From assembly GCF_036785885.1 (NCBI RefSeq), contig NC_092323.1, forward strand, positions 10,424,501 to 10,488,500: 64,000 bases of DNA, given 5' to 3'. The notes below the pieces were generated by a model that ran no database searches, was not told the origin of the DNA, and worked only from the letters and a program-made list of their open reading frames with translations. Position 1 is the first letter of the stretch. Every line of letters starts with the position of its first letter. A program made the translations under genes and the position numbers. This DNA is from Coffea arabica. Lineage: Eukaryota; Streptophyta; Magnoliopsida; Gentianales; Rubiaceae. Below, piece after piece: positions 56,071 through 64,000 of the stretch.

Positions 56071-58127
56071 TTAGGCTTTTACATAATCCATACCGTTGCG
56101 CTTGCGTTTGTTAGACCTTGAAAAGAAACATATCTGAGCCCAAGATTTCTTCTGCTTGACTGGTTGCGGCTTAGCATCCCTCTTCGCAACAAGGTCAACC
56201 ATGTACTGAACAACAGCCTAGACAGAATAAAATCTAGGTTAGTCACATTACAAACTGCAGAGAGTACGACAGAAGTGAAAACTAAGACCTACCTGAGCAC
56301 CCTGGTCGATAACATTTTTTGGTGGCACTTCTAGAGGATTTCCTTCAACATTCAAGACGCGTAACCGAGATAACATCCTAAAAGAGTCTGGAAGGATCCT
56401 TATCTGGTTATTGCTCATATCTAACTCTTCAAGAAGTTCTAGATTGCCAATGGACCTCGGAAGATACCGTAGATCTGCAAAATTGTTGCTTATGTTCATT
56501 TTCACTAGTGTAGTAGCAAAGCATAGGCTCTCAGGCACAGCTTCAAGCTCATTGAAGCTAACATCAAGCTCCCGCAAGCTCAAAAGGGATGCCATTGTAG
56601 TTGGCAATTGTCTTATGTTATTATATCGTACAGCCAGAACCTCAAGGGATTCAATTCGGCCCACAGCTTCTGGAAGCGCTTTAAGCCTGTTATAGTCTGC
56701 CTGGAGCTCTTTGAGCGAAGAACACTGTCCGATAGTATGAGGAATCTCCTCGATATCATTAGTTTCAACATTCAAAGTCTTCAGGCTGACAAGGGAACCT
56801 ATCGTATCAGGAAGCGCTGAGAGTGAATTGGAGCTCAAATTAAGCTCCTGAAGGCGGACCAATCTAGCAAATTTAGCTGGCAGCGATCTTAACTGATTTC
56901 CACTCACGTTCAGAGACACCAAGTTAAGCAGATCTCCAATAGATTCTGGCAATTCAGTTATCCTATTTGAATGCAAATCCAACTTTTGCAATGAGGACAG
57001 GCCTCCTATGGTGTCTGGTAAAGCAACGATTCGGTTCTGTGACAAATCCAAGGTGATCAAACTCGATAGCTTCCCCAAGGAATCAGGAAGCCATTCTACT
57101 TGGTCCTTCAACTTCCCCTGAAGATTAAGTTCCCGAGTTCCTTTCTTTGATGATACTTCAATTAAGCTAGCAAGCTTTATCAAACTGAGTTTTTCACCCT
57201 CTTGACCTACATGAAACAACCCAGTCACTTCTACATCAAAATATTATCTTTAAAGCATCAAAAACACTAGAACACGCCCGAAAAAAAAAAAAAAGAGAAA
57301 GAAAGTAATCACAAATCCTCAAACCCTTCTCCTGAAAGTGAATAAACAGAAAAGCTTCGACGTAAAAAACATAAATGGCCTGCTCGGACAAAGTAAATCT
57401 CATTGCAGAAAACAAATTAAGACGTACCAACATTAATAACCGGCTTTAGAGTTGAGTCAACTATCTGGGGTGTGGTCGAAAATTCCCCAGATCGCGGTCC
57501 AACCCTCAATCCCTCCACATGAAACGTGGCCTTCGCCTTCTTCAGATAACTATCATCTTTACTAAACAATTCAGAAGCCTTCACAATATCCTTCTCATTA
57601 TAAAACGTTGACAACGACGACGACGTCGTGGCAGTGCTCGTATTCGTCGTGGTAGTGGCCGGAGAGTTAATACTATTCCCGGAAAACGATGCTGAAGTCG
57701 ACAAGGACATACTGCTCGAATCCCTCGAATAACTCGTGGAATATGATAACGACTCATTATTAGCATTGGATTGAGAAGAACCCGAAGGAGACAAGCATTT
57801 AGAAGCTCTCTGAATCAAATCATCGAACACGCAGTGGACGTGTTCGAGATCCAACAGCTTAACAGCCTCCCTCTGCTGTTCCTTGCTCTGAAAATAAACC
57901 ATATTCTTCTGCATCTCCTGCAATATCTTGAACAATTCATCTGGGACATTTTTAGCTTTAATTTGCCTGGAAATTGCTTCAATCCTGGCTTGATCTTCCT
58001 TCTCAACGTTTCTAATGAGCGTTTTAGCAGCTTCCACTTCCTCAATCGCTGGCCTTGTAGGCAAAGATCTATGCATTCTCATGATCTCCGCCACGACTTC
58101 TTCAATTGACATAGCTGGTTTCTCCAT
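56071..58127 (-). CDS. PIRL-like: Plant intracellular Ras-group-related LRR protein (PIRL4/5-like)
   Basis: Cytosolic leucine-rich-repeat protein of the plant PIRL family, related to animal Ras-binding SHOC2-type LRRs; PIRLs act in pollen and gametophyte development. Exons on the minus strand: 58127-57428, 57230-56293 and 56217-56071 (GT-AG, phases close), 594 aa. The ATG is taken at MEKPAMSIEEVVAEIMRMHR; the in-frame codons upstream have no ATG. Residues 1-120 are charged and helical, then a Ser/Thr-rich linker (about 128-190). From about residue 265 there are 12 LRR units of about 23 residues (LxxLDLSxNxIxxLPxxIGxL). The C-terminus is KSWAQICFFSRSNKRKRNG, basic as in the family. Complete and probably functional. 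Confidence 0.94.
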
Positions 58128-58755
58128 TTTTTTTCTTATAATATCCCTTCCTATATTTTCCCAAGCCAAAACATAAACACCATGGTTAGAACTAAATGAA
58201 ACGAAACAAACCCCGTAATATCAAAATCAAATAGTCAGCCCCCACAGCCCACAGGACTGAAGTTTCCTCATCTCAAAAAACGGAAACAAAATTGGATTTT
58301 GCTTTCAGTTTTCTTCTAGAAAACTATTCAACGTTGACAAAACCGGAAAAAAAAAAAAAAAAAGATCGCCCCGCAAAAACCCCACAAATAACAAAACCAA
58401 AAGGAACCCATTTGCAGCTATACATTAACTACTTCAGATAACACGCAGAACATTTCCAAAACCCATCCATTTAAGGAAAAAAAAGGGAATAGAAATAGAA
58501 ATTACCCACCACTGAGCTTGAATTTGATGACACAACAACACAATGTTGAATGAACTTGCTCTGTTTCTCAGGCTAATCTTTTACAACATGGAATCTGAAT
58601 CAGAGAAAAAGAAGAACACGAACTTAAGGGCTTGTTTTGGTCAATGAAAGAAAGAAGAACAAGAAGTATATTCATCTGCACAATGGGTTTATCACAGCTA
58701 CAGTTTTCTGATGATGTATCTTCCGCATTGCATTGTATAGCTGTTTTATTTTTTT

Positions 58756-58762
58756 TATATAG
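58756..58762 (-). promoter_or_regulatory. Candidate TATA box of the PIRL gene
   Basis: On the minus strand ACCCTATATAAAAAA supplies TATATAA about 630 bases upstream of the ATG. This implies a long leader, possibly with a leader intron. Weak on its own. Confidence 0.3.
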
Positions 58763-59424
58763 GGTTTTATATTGGGACAAATCTATTTATACAATAAAAA
58801 ATATTTCCACAGCTTTTACTTTACTATTGTAATTCTGTAATTGCGCAAGGATTTCTCACCGTCGCTCTTTTTTTTTCACTTTTTCTTCTTGGTGGTAAAT
58901 GATTTTTTGAGGAGTGAGGAGCTATAAATAGTGGGGGAAGAGACGCGCTGAAATGGGAAAACGACTGATCGGTTATCAAAGTAAGAAATGATCTGCATTT
59001 CTGTGTTCCGGCAAAATTGGTTTGTCTTATATGGGTGGTTGTTTTTCATTCTTGCGTTCCGAAAATGCCCTCTGGAATTACAGGTAATGACGTAACTGCC
59101 GCAGCGTTTTTCTAGGATGCTCGGACAGCTCTGACCTTTTCTGCGGCAAAATATTTTGCTTTTGTTGGGGCTTCTATTTATTATTTTTGACAGAAGATGA
59201 CTGCTACTTTTCATTGGAGTGACGTCAGCGATCCATATATTTTTTCCCCCAATATCTGGATAATCAGTTTAGTCATTCCATTGAACTGTGCCTTCTCTTG
59301 TTGGAAAAGTATTTTTAATCATTATAAATGTTCAAATTGTTGTGATAATTCCTCTCGATCTATTTAAGTACCTTTTTTTGTCGAAACTCATAGGAAAAAG
59401 TCACTGAAGACAGTCACATATAAT

Positions 59425-59520
59425 GACAATTTGGTGGGAGACAAGGGTTGAACCGTTGACCTCTCAACACCATCAAGACTTGAGTGCTTGGCAGAGACCA
59501 CCAAGCCAAAGGGTTGGTGG
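59425..59520 (-). mobile_element. Probable tRNA-derived SINE head
   Basis: On the minus strand, TGGCTTGGTGG (59508-59498) matches a pol III A box and GGTTCAACCC (59454-59445) a B box (GGTTCRANNCC). They are about 45 bases apart, with the CACTCAAGTCTTGATGGTGT stretch between. The motif order and spacing fit a plant SINE. The 3' tail and target duplication are not clear. Confidence 0.5.
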
Positions 59521-59596
59521 CCTATTTAAGTACTTGCTACTTGTGAAAGAAGTTTTAAAATGTAATATAAACATTTTAACTTTCTTTCTATATTTA

Positions 59597-59737
59597 AACC
59601 CGTTTGAATTGCTATTTTTCGGAGCTTATTTTTTTGGAGAAGATGTATCATTTTGATTTGATGTGTGTGAGATAAAAAAGGTGATTAGAATATGTGTTTC
59701 TGAAAAACTTTTCTGTAAAAAAGTAATCCAAACAAGA
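59597..59737. mobile_element. MITE-like repeat, same family as 63550-63830
   Basis: Starts CCGTTTGAATTGCTATTTTT and ends GTAATCCAAACAAG. It contains GATGTGTGTGAGATAAAAAA, then GGTGATTAGAA, a motif that recurs in variant form at the right end of the window. Ends are imperfect. Confidence 0.45.
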
Positions 59738-60483
59738 TAGAGTCTACCTTCAAAATGTTGATGCATAAAGAGCATGCATGCATTATTTCGGAATTTAAAA
59801 TATAATTTCAGGTATTGCTGGAACATTTTATGAGGTAATAATAAAAGATTCATAGCTCTATGAAAACCCAACAAAATAAAAATAAAATGCTAGTAGAGGG
59901 AAAAAAAATCTTCACACAAGAAGAACTATTAGGACAAGTTCATGGTAAAAGGGAAAAAAAAATCTTGGTATTAGTTAGAGAAACTAGAAAGAAAGATAAA
60001 GTTCAAGACTATGGACTGTGGCGCACGCTGTTGGCTTTTGTTTTCAGAGTTTTCAGCACTTGATTGATTATGAGATTCTGCTAGTAATTTCTCCACATTT
60101 GTGTGGAAACTGTGTGATAATAACAGCTTACTTAGTATATGCTAATGAAGATTCCTCCCTTTTTTTTTATCATTATAATTGAGCATTGATTCATTAGCTG
60201 ATTCATTAATCAATTTTGGAAGTCCTTTTGACAGTTGTGAATGGGGAGCGTACATGATTTTATCTATCCTTTTAGGGTCCTTTTTCCTTTTGGCCTTTTC
60301 TCTTTGGCCATTGCAGGCAAAAGTCCGCAAAGTTGCTGGACAAATGTCATCCCACGAATCACCACTCACTCCACAACATTATTTACTACTATATTACTTC
60401 TTTCAATCAGCACATCTGTTAGCACTAATTAGCTATCCATGCATCAAATCAAACGTTAAAAATCTGCATTCAATTCGGTCACT

Positions 60484-60484
<1 letters not shown>

Positions 60485-60518
<34 letters not shown>
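60485..60518. repeat. (ATT)n microsatellite
   Basis: About 11 uninterrupted TAT/ATT triplets. Confidence 0.9.
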
Positions 60519-60519
<1 letters not shown>

Positions 60520-60732
60520 GTTTTTTAACCCTTCTTGCAATAAAGTCATTGTATTATTGTTGTGGATGAATCTCTTTTTTTGCTTTTCTAATAATTAGTG
60601 GCTAATGTCATATGCCAAATACAGGTAGAAAATCATGCAGCTTTTCGTGTGGGTCCGGGACGGTTATCCAATACTGGATCCAAATGGGCTTGCAAAGGAG
60701 TACCTGCCATCCTAAAAAATAGCTTTTCTTTT

Positions 60733-60737
<5 letters not shown>

Positions 60738-60763
<26 letters not shown>
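60738..60763. repeat. (TA)n microsatellite
   Basis: About 13 uninterrupted TA repeats. Confidence 0.9.
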
Positions 60764-61649
60764 CATGAAAATATTATATCTACAATACATTTCATTTTTT
60801 TAGAAAAAAAGAGAGCTTGCTGGTATAATCCTGTATTCCAAAATCCTCTAAAATCACTTAAATGTTGGGCACAAAGATAATAATATACAAGAAAACAAAT
60901 CATTTACTAATTAATTTTTTTAACGCTGTTCAAGAAGCATTATTATCAACACATCTAAATTTTACTGAACTTATTATGTATATACACGTACTACAATTAT
61001 TATTCTCTCTTACATTTATATATTTTTTCTATTTAATTTTGTCTACACTTTTTTGTATTTATTTAATTTTTCTAATTAATCTTGTATTTAGAAAAATATA
61101 GCACTTGAAGTATATGCCAGTCAAACACTCTGATGGGCTGTTTGCTAATTACTTGCTTAACATACCGTAAGATACTTAGCTTCATTAACTTCACTTCTCT
61201 TCCGTTCTTATTAAATGATCCCATATCTCCATAGATTATACTAAATTTGAAGTGGTTAGAGTATTGGTCATGTAATTTTCAACATTTGGAAATAATTTAC
61301 TTGCTTCGTTTAAAAAAAAAAAAAAAGCTCCCCTTTTCAAGGCGTTTCTTACACATATTTATAACAATTCAACTGCAATTCAACTCACAACGCTAGTCGT
61401 TGACTTTCATTTGCTTCTATGCCATTCTAATCTTACATAAAAGAAAGGATAATTTCATCAACACATCATTGAAAAATGAAACAGCACGAGCGTTGACATG
61501 ATCTTGTAACTATTTATGTGACCTTGTTTAGCATTTCATTGTAATTTTGGTTCCATTAATAATCTCTTAGTGGATAATAAGAGGGCAGAAACGTCATTAC
61601 AGCCACGATAAGAGCAGGTAAATTTAGCTGTGAGGTGAGGTCATCATTT

Positions 61650-63549
61650 TTTTTTTCTTTCCCGGTTCGGGATTCACCAGCCCATCATATGAATCGCCAG
61701 GCTCTACTCCATCCAGTAATAAATGAAGCCCAGATGTCCATGTTGGTTTGATGGACACGTGTTGGAATCAGGTTGTACAGAACGCCACGTCCAACCATTT
61801 CCAGCTGGCACTGCAACTCACGCGATAACCGTTTCTCTGCGAACCCTTTTAGGTTCTGTGGGGCCCCACCACATCCACGAGATGGAATGGAGGGGAGCTG
61901 TTATTACCTGTAGACGACCTCACACTCCATCCTGTGAGCTGTCCCTGCCTGATTGAGATTTGAGAGAGACCCATGCCCCACCGTGAATGGGCCCCCTCCG
62001 CTGAGTTTCTACGGTGGAATGTGATTGTAGGCCCGAAATTGGGCCAAGGATTAAACCTGGGTCGCTGAGCTACCCAGCTTGCTAACATGGCCTGTTACAT
62101 GATTACTGTTTTTTTGTTTGAATGGACCAATACGAAATACTATCGAATATTTTTTCATCTTACCAAGTATTTATTTATTGGTTAGATGGAGGCTATAAAA
62201 ACCAAAATCTATGAAGAAATAACACGACGATGAGTCAATCCCATATAATCCGAGGGTTGTAAAGCCCAAATTTCGTCAGGAGGATCCGATGATGATTTGA
62301 GTCCGGATGGCATGCTCAAACTCATCTACGCAAGAACATCGGCACAAGAATCTCCTTCTATCAAAAAGTGATTTAGTGCATATTTCCAATCACAACTAAG
62401 ATTATCAATTCAGCACTTAATTTTAAAGGAATCAGATCTTAATATATTCAAATCTTTTGATAATCACAAATCGAATATCTGAATTAATTAAAAGACACTG
62501 AATATTTTGAACAAAACTTACTCTAAAAATTAAGTGATAAATTATTCACTTATCACTGAATGTAACATACACTCAAATATATTAGCTTAAATACTTAATA
62601 ATTCAATTAATTTAATGAATTTAAATTTTAAATTTTAAATTTCAAACTTTAATTTTCAGATTCCAGTTTTATCCAAGGCACCCTTAAGTAACTCAAGAAT
62701 ACTTCAGAAGATCTTTTGACGCTTCTCCAATCTTTTCATTTGCCTCTGGACGTTGATTAAAGTCTAGGAAAGTTCTATTATTGTGTTTGATTGAGGGATG
62801 CTAGTCAGTGGTTGGCATCTTTCTTTATTTAGCGTATGGAAAACAAACAAGTGTAGAGCGACAAAAGGGTTAAAATTATGTATTTATCACCCAGTTTTTT
62901 TTATTATTTTTTTTAACCATCATCCTTAATATGCTTAGTGAGGCTACAATCAATCCATATATGGTAGTTAGTGGTACAAAAAAAGAATATGCTGACTCCA
63001 TTATTTGTTTTACGTACTTTAATTTTATTTAAACTTTATTGCACGCATAATTTGATGGATAATTTAGATACATTCAACTTGCTCTACGCCGATTCCTTAA
63101 CAAGGACACGGGTAAACTGAAGCCGAAAACATGAAGACTCGTCAAGCTCTGGCATTTTTGTGTTGGACGGTTTTATCCCGAATTGGTTGCCTTTGAAAAT
63201 AATAGTTTCAAATTACCTATAACATATTCTAAACTTTTTCAATACAAACTCTTACACTTTTTCGCTCCAAAGAACCCGCAGAAAAAAAATGAAAATCTAT
63301 TAATCATTATGCTTTAGCTTCCTATCTCAAAATGCGAAACAAAAAAAAAACTTGTAATTTATTTGGTTATCTTCACACTGGAAAGGTTTCAAAACAAAAA
63401 TTTTCATGTCCTAAAATATATTATTCATCTCCGTCCAAAAATTTAATCCTTATTTAGATTATAATTTTTATAAAATAGTGAAAAATATATTCTTTAACAT
63501 AAATTTTAATCATTCTTTAATTTTATGTGCATCAAATCGTTACTACACA
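61650..63549. other. Intergenic; GC-richer island at 61650-62090
   Basis: 61650-62090 is clearly richer in G+C than its surroundings and includes a G-box core (GACACGTGTTGG near 61755), but I find no coding signature on either strand. It might be a relic repeat or a promoter of something outside the window. The remainder is AT-rich with nothing recognised. Confidence 0.45.
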
Positions 63550-63830
63550 TAGTGAGTGTGTTTGGATCAGAATTTATTTGAAATAATTATTGTAACACTT
63601 TTTATAATGTGATATATGTGACATGAAAAGATAATTGAAAAGATAAAAGATTATATTAAAATTTGTTAAACAAATTATTTTTTTTCAAATCATCCCAATC
63701 CAAAACGCAGCGGGTGTGTTTGGACAAATTTCAATCACCTTTTTATCTTCTCAATCACATTTTTATTTCTCATACATCACGTCACAAACATGCTACAGTA
63801 ATTACCTCAAACAAACTCTCTCTATTTCCT
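63550..63830. mobile_element. Two inverted MITE-like copies
   Basis: GTGTGTTTGGATCAGAATTT ... GTGATATATGTGACATGAAA (63557-63705) is followed by an oppositely oriented copy. Reverse-complemented, that copy reads AGGTAATTACTGTAGCATGT ... GTGATGTATGAGAAATAAAA ... CCAAACACACCC (about 63710-63825). The two share the TGTTTGGA end and the GTGATRTATGTGA core. Confidence 0.5.
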
Positions 63831-64000
63831 TTATTAACCATATAGACTAAGGGCGGAGCCACGGGATCCACGTCGGACGTGGTCGTCCTCCGCGTGGCGG
63901 CTGGGGATTCGTTCGTTTGGTTGATGCTGGCGTGGAGCGGATGCGTTCTTCATTTTTTCCCCCGCACTGTTTTCTTCTTTTCTTTCTTTCTTTCTGCTGA
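63831..64000. other. GC-rich right edge, unassigned
   Basis: Abrupt change to GC-rich sequence (GGGCGGAGCCACGGGATCCA near 63853), ending in a CTTT/TTTC tract. It may be the start of another repeat or of a leader exon beyond the window; not decidable from 170 bases. Confidence 0.3.

Larger units (their letters stand above)
58763..61649. other. Intergenic, AT-rich, no supported gene
   Basis: Upstream of PIRL. Contains a SINE candidate (59425-59520), a MITE-like repeat (about 59597-59737) and two microsatellites. The frame at 60179-60598 is low-complexity (TAT/ATT runs) and has no family signature. Confidence 0.55.

Noticed and set aside
60179-60598. 139-codon open frame
   Set aside because: Mostly low-complexity codons through an ATT repeat and no family features.
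61960-62095. tRNA gene or SINE (TAGCTCAGCGACC and GGTTTAATCC on the minus strand)
   Set aside because: The A-like and B-like boxes are only about a dozen bases apart, too close for pol III promoters, and no cloverleaf can be drawn.
1-64000. CRISPR arrays, operons, ribosome binding sites, prophage or plasmid origins
   Set aside because: The window is plant nuclear DNA with introns; none of these structures is present.

Overview
The window is nuclear DNA of a flowering plant, almost certainly a eudicot. It is AT-rich, its genes are split by GT-AG introns, and it is full of plant transposons: MITEs, hAT, MULE and PIF/Harbinger elements, and LTR elements. The style of the repeats suggests an asterid, possibly a coffee relative, but that is an impression and not a demonstrated assignment. 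There are no prokaryotic features, rRNA genes or convincing intact tRNA genes.

Layout. (1) 1-4.7 kb, minus: a tonoplast monosaccharide transporter/sensor (TMT/MSSP family) whose 3' end lies outside the window. (2) 8.9-20.6 kb: a small cluster of DIVARICATA-type two-repeat MYB genes. It holds one intact gene (8902-10266), one broken copy (about 12.3 kb) and one intact divergent gene (15396-17149). The last two lie in a large, old tandem duplication. The right-hand unit also contains an intronless Raf-like (group C) protein kinase gene on the minus strand. (3) 21.0-24.1 kb, plus: a complete six-exon mitochondrial phosphate carrier (PHT3;3/MPT1 type).

(4) 24.4-52.5 kb: a rearranged tandem array built on the eIF6 gene. 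Two complete eIF6 genes (25626-27712 and 32010-34132, both minus, 245 codons, identical exon phases) lie about 6.4 kb apart. A third unit survives only as a leader/promoter scrap near 45.8 kb. The flank upstream of eIF6 is present three times. An orphan first exon of an ABC1/ADCK1-like kinase gene sits between the two eIF6 genes.

The array has been invaded repeatedly, and most insertions can be recognised by target-site duplications and by comparison with the uninterrupted copy. They are: a 7.8-kb element carrying a broken PIF/Harbinger transposon and a GC-rich hAT relic; a 3.2-kb solo LTR; an 885-bp hAT-like element; a 3.0-kb LTR retrotransposon that has captured part of a cellulose-synthase-interactive (CSI) ARM-repeat gene; and a Pack-MULE carrying a GRAS-domain fragment. 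The first two now separate eIF6 copy 2 from its TATA-like and site II promoter sequences by about 11 kb, so copy 1 is the likelier expressed gene.

(5) 56.1-58.1 kb, minus: a complete plant intracellular Ras-group LRR protein gene (PIRL type). (6) The rest, including 58.8-64 kb, is intergenic DNA with MITE- and SINE-like repeats.

The host genes are unrelated housekeeping or signalling genes and form no pathway. The interest of the window is its duplication and transposition history. Gene identities rest on recalled family sequences read against the translations; no database search was run.
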